From Opitutaceae bacterium (GTDB taxonomy: Bacteria; Verrucomicrobiota; Verrucomicrobiia; Opitutales; Opitutaceae): DNA of 64,000 bases. The stretch spans positions 89,808-153,807 of the forward strand of contig JAEUGY010000112.1 of assembly GCA_016794625.1 (NCBI GenBank), written 5' to 3'. Positions 19,024-28,220 of this stretch are shown in pieces. A model generated the notes under the pieces. That model was not told the origin of the DNA. It saw only the letters and a program-made list of their open reading frames with translations, and searched no databases. Made by a program: the position numbers and the translations under genes. Each line of letters begins with the position of its first letter. The first letter of the stretch is position 1.

Positions 19024-19590
19024 TTATTTTCCGCCGGGGATAAAAAGCACCTGACCGACCTGAATCTTCGATGGATCAGTCAACTTGTTCGCGTTGATGA
19101 TATCCTGAACTCGAGCTCCGGTCTTTTTCGCAATCGTGGCCAGAGTCTCACCCTTCTGTACAGTGTAACTCACGCCTTCCTTGGGAAATTCCTCCGAGAA
19201 AACCGGCGGAGTCCGGCTGGCCTGATTCCGGGCCATCGTCTGCAATGCCAGGTCCGTCTGCTGAGCGAGCCGGTCTATCTGCTTTCCCACCACCTCAAGC
19301 GTTTCCGCGCGCGATGCCACCAAAGCCGACTTCAGCGCCCGGTTCACATCGGCGATCGTCTCATTCACCTGGGCCACCGTCGCAAAGGTCTTCGCCGCCG
19401 CGTCGACCTGCGCCTTCAGGAGTGCATTTTCACGCTCCAGCTGCTCGACGCGGAGCGACAATTCACCCACCCGTTGGACCGCGAGCCGCACATCCTCCCG
19501 CAGGTTGGCAAACTCGACATTGGACTGCCCCCACACGCTCGCGCCAGCGCCCAGCAGGAGGAAGAGTAAACAACGCATGCGTCGCATCAT
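19024..19590 (-). CDS. exported coiled-coil protein with C-terminal LysM domain
   Basis: 188 residues. A signal peptide covers about 1-21 (ends near SVWGQS). A long coiled coil follows from about 25-65 (LREDVRLAVQRVGELSLRVE), with further helix to about 115. A single LysM peptidoglycan-binding domain closes the protein from about 140 (YTVQKGETLATIAKKTGA). It therefore sits in the periplasm attached to peptidoglycan. It ends 6 bp before parB starts, an unexpected operon partner. Function unknown; the architecture resembles small cell-envelope organisers. Confidence 0.8.
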   Translation of the reverse strand: MMRRMRCLLFLLLGAGASVWGQSNVEFANLREDVRLAVQRVGELSLRVEQLERENALLKAQVDAAAKTFATVAQVNETIADVNRALKSALVASRAETLEVVGKQIDRLAQQTDLALQTMARNQASRTPPVFSEEFPKEGVSYTVQKGETLATIAKKTGARVQDIINANKLTDPSKIQVGQVLFIPGGK

Positions 19591-19677
19591 GTCGAAATGG
19601 CCTTAAGAAAACAAGCGGTGGTTTGTTTCGGTTGATGGCAAGTCGACCCGGAGAGTCCTCGCCGCGCGAATACCCGA

Positions 19678-20718
19678 TCAGGGGTCGAGTGGCTTGTGGG
19701 AAAACGGCACGGACGAAACCAGCGCAGGCATGGGAACGGACGGAATCACCCAACCTTCCGGCACCCGAAAACCACGGAGAAATTCCTCGGCGGAAAGCAT
19801 GCGGCCCCCCGGACGCTGCAACCGGCGCAAGCGCACGGACCCGCGACCACAAATCACCCGGACGGCACCTCCCGCGGCCAAGACCACCGAGCCGGGAGGC
19901 TGGGCGCGCCCACCGTGGTCGGGCGGCGCCGTGTCAACCTGGGCCAACCCCAGCTTGATCTGAATCCCCCCCAAATCCACGGAGCAGGCTGGCCAGGGGT
20001 ACAACCCGTTGATCCGGGCGGCCACGTCGGCCGCCTCGGCCGTGAAATCAAGGACACCATCCGACTTCAACAGTCTCCGGCAATAGGTCGCCAATCCGTG
20101 CGCCTGTTCTGTGAACACCAGCGTACCGGCCGCCAAACGCGGCAGGTTGCGCTGCAGCAGGTGAACACTGCAGGCCGCGAGGCGCTGCTCGACCTCGTAG
20201 GCGGTGTCATCCGGCCCGATCAGGGTCGTTTCCACATCCGCCACCGGTCCGGCATCAAGCGCGCGCACAATCCGCATCAAGGTCACGCCTGTCTTCACCT
20301 CGCCGGCGGCAATGGCGGTCTGGATCGGCGATGCGCCCCGAAAACGCGGCAAGATCGAGGTATGGAGGTTGAGCGTGCCCAACCGGGGCACGCCAATGAA
20401 CGCGTCGCGCAAGATGTGTCCGTAGGCCATCACGAGCGACACGTCGGGCTGCCAGGTTTCGAGGACGCGTTGGCTCGCCTCATCGACTTTCTGGGGTTGG
20501 TGGACGGGAAGCCCCAGACCGATAGCCCAGGTCTTGATCGCATTGGCGGCGAGCTGCTGTCCGCGCCCGGACGGCCGGTCAGGCTGGGTGAATACACCCA
20601 CCAGCTCAATCCCGCTCTGCACGTCTCGCGCCATCCATTCCAGGAAGGGAAGGGCGATCGGGTCTGAACCCAGGAATGCGACGCGAAGTCGCCGCGAGGC
20701 AGGCGGCAGGGAATTCAC
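19678..20718 (-). CDS. fmt: methionyl-tRNA formyltransferase
   Basis: Formylates initiator Met-tRNA using 10-formyl-THF. It is 346 residues with a GTG start. The N-terminal formyltransferase domain has RVAFLGSDPIALPFLEWM and the active-site segment NLHTSILPRFRGASPI, which corresponds to the family N-x-H...SLLPRxRGxxP. The catalytic Asp lies in RALDAGPVADV. The C-terminal OB-like domain begins near residue 215 and includes INGLYPWPAC. The pattern is somewhat divergent but all key residues are present. Confidence 0.93.
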   Translation of the reverse strand: MNSLPPASRRLRVAFLGSDPIALPFLEWMARDVQSGIELVGVFTQPDRPSGRGQQLAANAIKTWAIGLGLPVHQPQKVDEASQRVLETWQPDVSLVMAYGHILRDAFIGVPRLGTLNLHTSILPRFRGASPIQTAIAAGEVKTGVTLMRIVRALDAGPVADVETTLIGPDDTAYEVEQRLAACSVHLLQRNLPRLAAGTLVFTEQAHGLATYCRRLLKSDGVLDFTAEAADVAARINGLYPWPACSVDLGGIQIKLGLAQVDTAPPDHGGRAQPPGSVVLAAGGAVRVICGRGSVRLRRLQRPGGRMLSAEEFLRGFRVPEGWVIPSVPMPALVSSVPFSHKPLDP

Positions 20719-20758
20719 GAGATCAGCAGCACCTCAAGGGTTGAGGACGGTGTGGCGA

Positions 20759-22276
20759 TCAATCCTCGATCGTCTCATTCTGAGGCAGATTTTCGAGCAG
20801 CTTCTGCCGGTTTCTCGGGCTGCGCCGCGCACTCTTGGCCTCCCGATCGGGGGCGGAATCCGGAGCACTGACCTGACGTCCGCTGCCTCGCGAATCGCGT
20901 TCCTTGCCAACGAGGTCAAACAGCACCGGGCATCCGGCCAGTTCAAACTCGTTGACGACTCCCGCTTCGAGGTAACGTCGGTAGCTTTCGGTGAGCTTCT
21001 CCTCACGGTTGCAGAAAAGCTTGATGCGGAACGGACGGTTGCCGGTCTGCGTCGCATAATAGATTCGGAACCGTCTGCCCCCGATCGCAGGGGGAGGATT
21101 CCGCTCGGCCAGATAACCGAGAACGTCATTGAGCTTCGCGGTCGGGAGCTTTCGGTCGAGCTCCCGGTGGAGGCGAACCGCCGCGTTCAGCATGCGATCC
21201 ACTTCGTATCCACTCATCGCTGATACGAAGATCAAGGGGGAGCCCGGGGTGAAAAAGAGCCGCTCAAACAGCGCCTTCTCGTACTTCTGGCGGTAATCCC
21301 GCTCACTCTCGTACCCCTGGATGCCCAGGGGGTCCTTGAACGCCTGATGCACAAGGTCCCACTTGTTCACCACCACGACGATGGGCTTGTGCTCCTTCAC
21401 CGCCTCACCCGCAATCGCCTTGTCCTGCTGCGTGACTCCGTCGAGTGCATCAAGGACGAGAAAAACGACGTCGGTGTTCTTGATCGCATCGAGCGAGCGC
21501 AGGCGCGAGAAGTACTCGACCGGCGAGGCCAGCTTGGTCTGGGCCCGGATGCCCGCGGTATCGATCAGACGGAACGGATGCTGTTTTCCATCACGCCCCT
21601 TGAACTCAAACGGAATCTCCACCGCATCGCGGGTCGTTCCGGGCGTGGGACTCACAATGAGACGATCGCTTTGGAGCAGGCGATTGCTGAGGGAGGACTT
21701 CCCGACATTCGGTCGTCCGATAAAACACACGCAAAGCGGATCGGCCGCCGTTTTTTCACTGGCCTCTTCACTCTCGGGCGGACCGAGTCGGCGCAAGACC
21801 TCGTCTCGCAGCTCTCCTTCTCCGCGACCGTGCTCCGCCGACACATACACGGGTTCGCCAAGTCCGAGTCGATGCACCTGACCGGTTTCAATCTTCTCCT
21901 CACCAAAATCCGCCTTGTTGACGACCAGAATGACGTTCTTTCGCGTGCGACGCAGGCGCGCCGCGATGGTCTCATCCATCGGCGTGACCCCTTCGAGGCC
22001 GTCCAGCACGAAGACGATCACATCCGCGGCTTCAATCGCGAAGTCCACCTGTTGTTCGGAGGCTCGAATCAGTTCACGCGACGATTCGCCGCCCTTCAGC
22101 CCCAAGCCTCCGGTATCGAGCAAGGTGAAGGCACCATCGGCAATCTGCGCCGTGAGCACATCGCGGGTGACGCCCGGCTGATCGTGGACAATGGAAATGC
22201 GCTTGCGGGCAAGCCGGTTGAAGAGGCGGCTCTTTCCGACATTGGGACGACCAACGATGGCAACAGTGCGGGACAT
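20759..22276 (-). CDS. der: ribosome-associated GTPase Der (EngA)
   Basis: Double GTPase needed for 50S assembly; 505 residues. The first G domain has GRPNVGKSRLFNRL, DTGGL and VNKADF. The second, from about residue 180, has GRPNVGKSSLSNRL, DTAGIR and VNKWDL. A KH-like C-terminal domain follows (about 375-470, RRFRIYYATQTGNRPFRIK). The last 45 residues are a charged, low-complexity tail longer than in most homologues. Confidence 0.96.
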   Translation of the reverse strand: MSRTVAIVGRPNVGKSRLFNRLARKRISIVHDQPGVTRDVLTAQIADGAFTLLDTGGLGLKGGESSRELIRASEQQVDFAIEAADVIVFVLDGLEGVTPMDETIAARLRRTRKNVILVVNKADFGEEKIETGQVHRLGLGEPVYVSAEHGRGEGELRDEVLRRLGPPESEEASEKTAADPLCVCFIGRPNVGKSSLSNRLLQSDRLIVSPTPGTTRDAVEIPFEFKGRDGKQHPFRLIDTAGIRAQTKLASPVEYFSRLRSLDAIKNTDVVFLVLDALDGVTQQDKAIAGEAVKEHKPIVVVVNKWDLVHQAFKDPLGIQGYESERDYRQKYEKALFERLFFTPGSPLIFVSAMSGYEVDRMLNAAVRLHRELDRKLPTAKLNDVLGYLAERNPPPAIGGRRFRIYYATQTGNRPFRIKLFCNREEKLTESYRRYLEAGVVNEFELAGCPVLFDLVGKERDSRGSGRQVSAPDSAPDREAKSARRSPRNRQKLLENLPQNETIED

Positions 22277-22384
22277 GGTAGACAGGGATCTGCTCGAGAC
22301 ACGCTGATCAAAACCGCGTTTGCGCGGTGATCGTCGGTCGTCAGGCTTAGGTCACACCATCAGGTCCCGACGCGCTCAGTACAA

Positions 22385-23566
22385 TCAGCTTCGTCGCGAT
22401 GAGAGGAAACGATCGATGCGATCACAGGCGACGCCAATCTGCTCATAGCTGGTCGCGAAGCAGGCCCGAACGTGTCCGCGGCCATTCTCGCCAAAGGCGA
22501 TTCCAGGCACCACGGCCACCTTCTCCCGCTCCAGCAAGCCGACTGCAAAATCCCGTTCCGTCAATCCGGTCGCACGTACGTCCGGAAAGGCGTAAAACGA
22601 TCCCCGAGGAAGATGACAGGTAAGTCCTAACTCATTGAAGCGACGAACAATAAGGTCACGACGACGGTGATACTGTTCACGCATCTTGAGCACTCCCTCC
22701 CAACCTCGCGTCAGTGCTTCGAGGGCACCTTCCTGGGCAATGATGGAGGCACACATCATGGCGTATTGGTGCACCTTCATCATCGCATCGATGAGTACGG
22801 CCGGACCGCACGCATAACCGATGCGCCATCCCGTCATGGCGAAAGCCTTGGAAAAGCCGTGCAGGAACACCGTCCGTTCCGCCATGCCCGGCAAGCTGGC
22901 AATGCTCACGTGGGTGCCTTCGAACGTGAGTTCCGAGTAGATCTCGTCACTCAGGACAAGGAGGTCCTTCTCCCGGCAGAATTCTGCGATCTTTTCCAGC
23001 TGCTCCCGATTGCAGGTCCCTCCGGTGGGATTGCAGGGCAGGTTGAGCATCAAAATCTTCGCGCCCGGCTGCCAGGCGGCCCGCAGGGCCTCTGCGGTCA
23101 GCGCGAATCCATCCTTGGCAAAGGTAGGGACCGCAATCCCCACTCCGTGGACCAGTGTAATGCTCGGATGGTAGGATACGTAGCACGGCTGGTGAAACAT
23201 CACCTTGTCCCCAGGATTGCAAAAGGCCCGAAAGGCCAGATCGAGGGCCTCGGATACGCCCACCGTAACAATGACTTGATCCTCGGGTCGATAGTGCACG
23301 GAAAAGTGTTCCGCGACGTAGGTCGAGATGGCCTTGCGCAACTCGAGCAAACCGAGATTCGAGGTGTAATACGTCTTTCCCCGTTCCAGCGCGAAAATAG
23401 CGGCCTCGCGCACGTGCCACGGCGTCACAAAATCGGGCTCACCCACGCCCAATGAAATCACGTCCTGCCCCTTCATTTTTGCCACCAGTTCAAAGAAGTC
23501 GCGGATGCCACTTCTCGGGAGCGTGGCAATGTGGCCCGCGACCCAACGCTGAGAATTGTCGCTCAT
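22385..23566 (-). CDS. class I/II pyridoxal-phosphate aminotransferase (PatA/AlaT-like)
   Basis: 393 residues, fold type I. Motifs are VISLGVGEPDFVTPW, LNLPCNPTGGTC and the PLP-lysine site LHGFSKAFAMTGWRIG. The substrate-carboxylate Arg region is GHVRACFATS. The protein resembles alanine or N-acetyl-diaminopimelate-type aminotransferases that pair with an Lrp/AsnC gene. It starts 23 bp after the Lrp/AsnC gene on the same strand, so the regulator probably controls it in response to an amino acid. Confidence 0.9.
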   Translation of the reverse strand: MSDNSQRWVAGHIATLPRSGIRDFFELVAKMKGQDVISLGVGEPDFVTPWHVREAAIFALERGKTYYTSNLGLLELRKAISTYVAEHFSVHYRPEDQVIVTVGVSEALDLAFRAFCNPGDKVMFHQPCYVSYHPSITLVHGVGIAVPTFAKDGFALTAEALRAAWQPGAKILMLNLPCNPTGGTCNREQLEKIAEFCREKDLLVLSDEIYSELTFEGTHVSIASLPGMAERTVFLHGFSKAFAMTGWRIGYACGPAVLIDAMMKVHQYAMMCASIIAQEGALEALTRGWEGVLKMREQYHRRRDLIVRRFNELGLTCHLPRGSFYAFPDVRATGLTERDFAVGLLEREKVAVVPGIAFGENGRGHVRACFATSYEQIGVACDRIDRFLSSRRS

Positions 23567-23589
23567 AAGGATACGTTAATCGGCCGGAC

Positions 23590-24078
23590 TTAGGGCGCCA
23601 CGGTCAAACGGGTGCTCGGCGAATCCTCCCGCTCCAGCAGGAAGCCCTGTTCCTTGTAACAGCGAAGCATGAAGTGCGTGGAGGTGGAAAGAACCCCCTC
23701 AATGGTCGAAAGCTTCTCCGACACAAAGCCCGCCACTTTCTGCAACGAACTTCCTCGGACAAACACCAAGAGATCGTAGCCTCCGGACATCAGGTAGGCG
23801 GACTCCACTTCGTCGAATCGACTGATCCTCTCCGCGAGTCGGTTGAATCCCCCGCCCCGCTCCGGCGTGATCTTCACCTCAATCACGGCGCGAACCGCCC
23901 CCGCAGCCTCGCCCTCTCCGGACAAGTCGAGCACCGGACGCCACCCCAGGAAGATCCGATCCTTCTTCAACTGCTCGAGCTGGCGGTCGACTTCCTCCGT
24001 CGACAATCCAAGCACGTGCGACATCTGCGCGGTGGAGAGGCTACTTCCTTCGGTTAACAGCTTGAGAACAGGATTCAT
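23590..24078 (-). CDS. Lrp/AsnC family transcriptional regulator
   Basis: 162 residues. The N-terminal winged helix (about 1-55) contains LSTAQMSHVLGLSTEEVDRQ and a wing with FLGWRPVLD. The C-terminal RAM ligand-binding/oligomerisation domain includes VRAVIEVKITPERGGG and AYLMSGGYDLLVFVRG. It lies in one transcription unit with the aminotransferase and is divergent from argA, with 165 bp between. It could regulate both sides. Confidence 0.9.
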   Translation of the reverse strand: MNPVLKLLTEGSSLSTAQMSHVLGLSTEEVDRQLEQLKKDRIFLGWRPVLDLSGEGEAAGAVRAVIEVKITPERGGGFNRLAERISRFDEVESAYLMSGGYDLLVFVRGSSLQKVAGFVSEKLSTIEGVLSTSTHFMLRCYKEQGFLLEREDSPSTRLTVAP

Positions 24079-24197
24079 GGCTCAGGACATGCTCGCAGAG
24101 TTTGAAAGCAGGAATCCACCTAATTCTTTTGGGCGACTCGCAGCGGCCGACCGCTCCCACAAGCACAGATCATCTGGGATCACGGCAAACCAACCTA

Positions 24198-24227
24198 TTG
24201 ACGGACAGTGTTGGGAGCGACGATACT
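24198..24227 (+). promoter_or_regulatory. possible sigma-70-type promoter of the argA-type gene
   Basis: TTGACG (24198-24203) is followed after 18 bp by GATACT (24222-24227), giving an expected start very close to the ATG at 24244 and so a short leader. Only a pattern match. Confidence 0.3.
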
Positions 24228-24243
24228 GGGCGACCTTCCCTCG

Positions 24244-25608
24244 ATGAGTAACGGTCCCGGCCCCTCGGCCCCAACGCCAGCTTCCCCCGCCCCCTCGGCT
24301 TCCGCACCCGCCGCCACGGTGGCCACGATTAAGCCCACTGATTTGCGGGGGATCCTCAAGTATGTGCCACGGTTTCAGGGCCAGATCTTTGTCATCGCGA
24401 TGGACGGTTCGATCGTGGCGGACGACAACTTTGGCAACCTCTTGGTCGATATCGCGGTTCTCCGGTCTCTCGGAATCAAGGTGGTCCTGGTCCATGGAAT
24501 CGGCCAGCAACTCCTCGAATTGTCGGTCCTCCGTTCCATCCCGGTCACAAATTCCGACGGCACGGGGATAACGGATGCCGCCACGTTGGACCTGGCAATC
24601 CGGGCCTCCGCCCGAGTCTCTCACCTTCTTCTCGAGGGGTTGACGCAAAATTCCCTGAAGGCTGCGCTCACCAACGCGGTGCGTGCACTCCCGATCGGGA
24701 TCATCAAGGGCATCGACCAACAATTCACCGGGAAGGTGGAGCGGGTGGATCGGGACTTCATCACTCACATTCTTGATGAGGGCATCGTGCCCATCATCCA
24801 GCCCATCGGTTTTGGACCCGACGGAAAATCCCTTCGTATCAATTCCGACTCTCTGGCCGCCGAACTGGCTGAGGCCCTGCAAGCAACCAAGATCATCTAT
24901 CTGACTCCGGCGGCGGGGTTGGAGATCGACTCGGAGGTGCGAAGGGAAATTTCAATTGAGGCCCTGCGGGAAATCCTCCGCACCCGGCCGGAACGTATTG
25001 CTGAGTCCATGCGCAGCAAAGCGGCGCATGCGGTCAAGGCCATCGAAACGGGAACCCCACGGGTCCATCTGGTCGACGGTCGATTGTTTGACAGCCTCTT
25101 GAACGAAATCTTCTCCAGCGAAGGGGTCGGATCGTTGGTTTACGGCAATGACTACCAGCAAATCCGGAGGGCGACGCGGCGCGACGTCAGGGCGCTCTAC
25201 TCGCTGATTCGTGGAGGCGTGAAGCGCGAGGAACTTCTCCACCGGTCCCAACAGGCGATCGAAAAGAACATCGATCAATTTTTCGTCTTCGAGATCGACG
25301 AAAACCTCATCGCCTGCGTCACGCTCTACTTTTTCCCCAGCCATCCGCACATGGCGGAAGTGGGTTCGCTCTACGTTCTCCCTTTCTACCACAATCGCGG
25401 GATCGGGAAGAAAATGGTGGAGTACGCCTGCATGCGGGCCAAGGAAAAGGGAGCCACGACCTTGGTTGCGCTTTCCACCCAGAGCTACGGATTTTTTACC
25501 AGCGTGGTGGGCTTCGACGAAACCGACAAATCCATCCTGCCCGAGTCGCGCCTCAAGCTCTACGAAGAGAGCGGGCGCAATCCTCGAGTTCTGGTCAAGA
25601 CACTCTAA
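24244..25608 (+). CDS. argA: amino-acid N-acetyltransferase (ArgA-type N-acetylglutamate synthase)
   Basis: First step of arginine synthesis. The ATG gives 454 residues; a GTG twelve codons upstream is less likely. After a Pro/Ser/Ala-rich leader of about 35 residues comes an amino-acid-kinase fold (VIAMDGSIVADDNFGNLL, VLVHGIGQQL) with no evident kinase role. The GNAT domain runs from about residue 310, with the acetyl-CoA loop LPFYHNRGIGKKMVEYAC and FFTSVVGF. This AAK-GNAT order is that of classical ArgA. Confidence 0.92.
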   Translation: MSNGPGPSAPTPASPAPSASAPAATVATIKPTDLRGILKYVPRFQGQIFVIAMDGSIVADDNFGNLLVDIAVLRSLGIKVVLVHGIGQQLLELSVLRSIPVTNSDGTGITDAATLDLAIRASARVSHLLLEGLTQNSLKAALTNAVRALPIGIIKGIDQQFTGKVERVDRDFITHILDEGIVPIIQPIGFGPDGKSLRINSDSLAAELAEALQATKIIYLTPAAGLEIDSEVRREISIEALREILRTRPERIAESMRSKAAHAVKAIETGTPRVHLVDGRLFDSLLNEIFSSEGVGSLVYGNDYQQIRRATRRDVRALYSLIRGGVKREELLHRSQQAIEKNIDQFFVFEIDENLIACVTLYFFPSHPHMAEVGSLYVLPFYHNRGIGKKMVEYACMRAKEKGATTLVALSTQSYGFFTSVVGFDETDKSILPESRLKLYEESGRNPRVLVKTL

Positions 25609-25616
25609 CGGAGCCC

Positions 25617-26591
25617 TCAGGCGAAGCGTCCCCGCCTGAACTGGTCGAGCGTCACAGCGGCAACAATGATGCCGCCGGTGACAATCTCCTGAACCCAGTT
25701 CGCCATTTCGAGCTTGGTGCAGCCGTTGTTGACCACGGTCATGATGAGGGCGCCGACGAGGGTGCCGACAATGGTTCCCCGTCCACCGGCAAGACTGGCG
25801 CCCCCAATCACCACGGACGCGATGATGTTCAACTCCAACCCCACCGCCGTCGTGGGGTCTCCCCCGGTCAAATAGGAGAACTGCAACACGCCCGCCAGTC
25901 CGGCAAACGCGGCGCCCACGGCGTAGATGAGGGTCTTGGTCCTCTCGACGCGAATGCCGCACAGTCGCGCGGTCGCCTCGCTTGATCCAATGGCAAAACA
26001 ATGACGGCCAAAACGCGTGTACCGCAGGATGGCACCCACCACCACGGCCATGACCAACATGACCCAAACTCCACCGGGCAGCGAGTGATTCCCCAGCTGC
26101 ATGAGGTCGTTCAACCACGTGGCCTCGGGATAGATGGGCTGTTCATCCGCAAGCCCCTTGGCCGCTCCGCGCAGGACTCCCATCATGCCGAGGGTGACAA
26201 TGAAAGGCATGAGCCGGAGCCGGGTGACAAGCGCGCCTGAAACAAATCCGGCCCCGGCTCCCGCGCCCACCGCCGCCAGCGCGGCCAACGCGGGATCAAA
26301 GCCCGCCTGTAACAACAAGGCCACGACGATTGCGCTGAACGCGATGATCGATCCGAACGAGAGATCCACCCCACCGGAAATGACGATCAGGGTCATTCCA
26401 ATCGCGCCGGTCCCAATGACCGCCGTCTGCTGGAGCATGATCGATGAGTTGCTCCACGTGACAAACCGGTCAAATCGCAACGCGGCGAAAAGAGCATAGA
26501 CCGCCAGCAGGCCCACCAGCGGACCGAGGTTTACCAGCAGTCGGCGCAGGTCCAAACCGCGCCCCGAGGATTCAGCGGGGGTGTCACTCAT
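25617..26591 (-). CDS. ABC transporter permease, RbsC/sugar type
   Basis: 324 residues from ATG 26591; a longer frame begins at 26618. There are about nine to ten hydrophobic helices and the branched-chain/ribose permease signature ISGGVDLSFGSIIAFSA. It also has GSSEATARLCGIRVERTK, the loop that contacts the ATPase, and GGASLAGGRGTIVGTLVG. It follows the binding-protein gene by 96 bp. No ATP-binding subunit lies in this cluster, so one must come from elsewhere. Substrate unknown; the context points to a ribose-containing compound or nucleoside. Confidence 0.92.
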   Translation of the reverse strand: MSDTPAESSGRGLDLRRLLVNLGPLVGLLAVYALFAALRFDRFVTWSNSSIMLQQTAVIGTGAIGMTLIVISGGVDLSFGSIIAFSAIVVALLLQAGFDPALAALAAVGAGAGAGFVSGALVTRLRLMPFIVTLGMMGVLRGAAKGLADEQPIYPEATWLNDLMQLGNHSLPGGVWVMLVMAVVVGAILRYTRFGRHCFAIGSSEATARLCGIRVERTKTLIYAVGAAFAGLAGVLQFSYLTGGDPTTAVGLELNIIASVVIGGASLAGGRGTIVGTLVGALIMTVVNNGCTKLEMANWVQEIVTGGIIVAAVTLDQFRRGRFA

Positions 26592-26687
26592 CGTCGCAGA
26601 GGAGGAAGACGACGGCACCGTGAGGCAAGGCTTCCCTCCCTCCCGCCGGACCGCCCGAAGAAACGGCTCCCCATGGCGAGGCGGAGG

Positions 26688-27632
26688 TCACTTTCCTCCG
26701 AGCATGGACTCCACTTCCGGCCGTCCGATCGACTCGAGGGTGACCAGCGCACAACCGGTATCTCTCCGCGGCTCGACTGATTCCCCCCGGAGCTTCGCCA
26801 CCACCGTCTTGACTCCCCAGTAACCCATCTGGAACGGATTCTGCGCCACCAGTCCTTGGATTTCACCTTTGCGCAACGCCTGGATGAGAGACGTGGAGGT
26901 GTCGAAACCGACAAATACCTTTTTGCCCGCCAGCCCCGTCTGCCGCAGGGCGAGGAGCATGCCCTGCGTGGTCGACTCGTTCGGACAGAAGACGGCATCG
27001 GCTTCCCGGATACGATCAATCAGGTTCATGGCGGCATCCTGTGCCAGGCTCACGGTCGCGCCTCCATAACGGTTGCTGACGGTGACCACAATCTGCGGAA
27101 AGCGGCCAATCGCGGCCAGAAAGCCCTCTTCACGCTCCTGCGTGCTCGCCGAGCCCTCGGCGTACCGCAAGAGCACCACCTTGCCCTTGCCTCCGAGGCG
27201 CCGCGCCAATTCCTCGCCTCCCATCTCCCCTCCGCGTCGATTGTCCGTGGCGACCAGGCTGACATAGTCTTTGCCGGGCTCACCCTTGAGCGCCGAATCA
27301 ATCACCACGACAGGAATGCCCGCGCGTTGCGCACTCTTCACCGGACCGACCAGGGCCGACGCGTCCAAGGGAGCAAGCACGATACCAGAGACTTTCGAGG
27401 ACACGAACTGCTGCACGAGGCCGATTTGTTGTGCGCGGTCATCCTCCTTCAGCGGTCCTTTCCAGCTCACGGTCACACCCAACTCGGCGCCGGCCTTGCG
27501 CGCGCCCGCCTCCACACTTTTCCAAAAGACATGCGTCGTTCCTTTGGGAATAACGGCAATCTCGAGTGCCTCAGCACCTTGGGCAACCCAGGCGCATGCG
27601 AGGAATAACAGGGTCGAAGTCGTTCGAATCAT
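26688..27632 (-). CDS. periplasmic sugar/nucleoside-binding protein (RbsB-like)
   Basis: 314 residues with a signal peptide (about 1-19, cut near GAEA). The mature part is a type I periplasmic-binding fold: EIAVIPKGTTHVFWKSVEAGA, SGIVLAPLDASAL, VVVIDSAL and FVGFDTSTSLIQALRKGEIQ. It delivers substrate to the permease downstream. The family binds ribose, other pentoses, autoinducer-2 or related ligands. Position after RidA (29 bp) makes these one operon. Confidence 0.92.
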   Translation of the reverse strand: MIRTTSTLLFLACAWVAQGAEALEIAVIPKGTTHVFWKSVEAGARKAGAELGVTVSWKGPLKEDDRAQQIGLVQQFVSSKVSGIVLAPLDASALVGPVKSAQRAGIPVVVIDSALKGEPGKDYVSLVATDNRRGGEMGGEELARRLGGKGKVVLLRYAEGSASTQEREEGFLAAIGRFPQIVVTVSNRYGGATVSLAQDAAMNLIDRIREADAVFCPNESTTQGMLLALRQTGLAGKKVFVGFDTSTSLIQALRKGEIQGLVAQNPFQMGYWGVKTVVAKLRGESVEPRRDTGCALVTLESIGRPEVESMLGGK

Positions 27633-27661
27633 AGGGGGTTTGGGGCAAAACGTTGGTTGAG

Positions 27662-28123
27662 TCAGGGAATCACTTCCATCACCACCTGAATCTCGGTCGT
27701 GGAGTTCTTGGGCAATCCTGCCACGGCCACGGCCGCGCGCGCGTGCCGGCCGGCGTCACCAAAGAGCGAAACAAAGAGGTCGCTCGCTCCGTTGATGACC
27801 GCGGGGCTGTCCGGAAATCCGCTGATCGCATTGACGTAGCCCGCCACATAAACCACGCGCGAAACCCGATCCAGGGACCCCAAAGCAGCCTTGACGTTCG
27901 TCAAGGTGGCCAGTGCGCAAATCCGGGCGGACTCGTATCCTGTCTGGATGGTCTGCTCACGACCGACCTGGCCGGTATGCGTCATTTCGCCATTAAAGGA
28001 AGAAATGGTGCCGGCGCAGTACAGGAGGTTGCCGGTGCGCACGGTGGGAACGTAATTGCCACCTGCAGTGGGAGGATTGGGGAGGATCAATCCAAGCTCC
28101 TTGAGTTTTTCGTCGATGGTCAT
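27662..28123 (-). CDS. RidA/YjgF/RutC family protein
   Basis: 153 residues, a chorismate-mutase-like fold that hydrolyses reactive enamine/imine intermediates. Features include LLYCAGTISSFNG in place of the usual SGQ motif, TNVKAALGSLDRVSRVVYVAGYVN, and the C-terminal RAAVAVAGLPKNSTTEIQVVMEV with the substrate-anchoring Arg and the Glu near the end. This longer, about 150-residue type is distinct from short housekeeping RidA. It is the first gene of the leftward arm and divergent from the amidase gene, which suggests a role in the local catabolic pathway. Confidence 0.9.
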   Translation of the reverse strand: MTIDEKLKELGLILPNPPTAGGNYVPTVRTGNLLYCAGTISSFNGEMTHTGQVGREQTIQTGYESARICALATLTNVKAALGSLDRVSRVVYVAGYVNAISGFPDSPAVINGASDLFVSLFGDAGRHARAAVAVAGLPKNSTTEIQVVMEVIP

Positions 28124-28155
28124 GCGGGCGAAGGCTCACCGAAATCAACCAGACA

Positions 28156-28173
28156 AGGCAAAGCGTTTCGCAA
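28156..28173. promoter_or_regulatory. possible LacI-family operator between the divergent arms
   Basis: The core AAGCGTTT (28161-28168) fits the LacI-family centre AANCGNTT and is flanked by partly symmetric GC positions. It sits in the 97-bp gap between ridA and amidase genes, where one operator could control both directions. LacI regulators often govern RbsBC-type importers; no such regulator gene is nearby. Confidence 0.3.
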
Positions 28174-28204
28174 AGGAAGCCGATTGCGGACCCACGGCAC
28201 TTCT

Positions 28205-28219
28205 GCAACCAGTGGTTGC
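28205..28219. promoter_or_regulatory. short inverted repeat at the amidase start
   Basis: Arms GCAACC (28205-28210) and GGTTGC (28214-28219) with a 3-nt centre end one base before the ATG at 28221. It could be an operator half pair or an RNA hairpin hindering initiation. Confidence 0.3.
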
Positions 28220-28220
28220 C

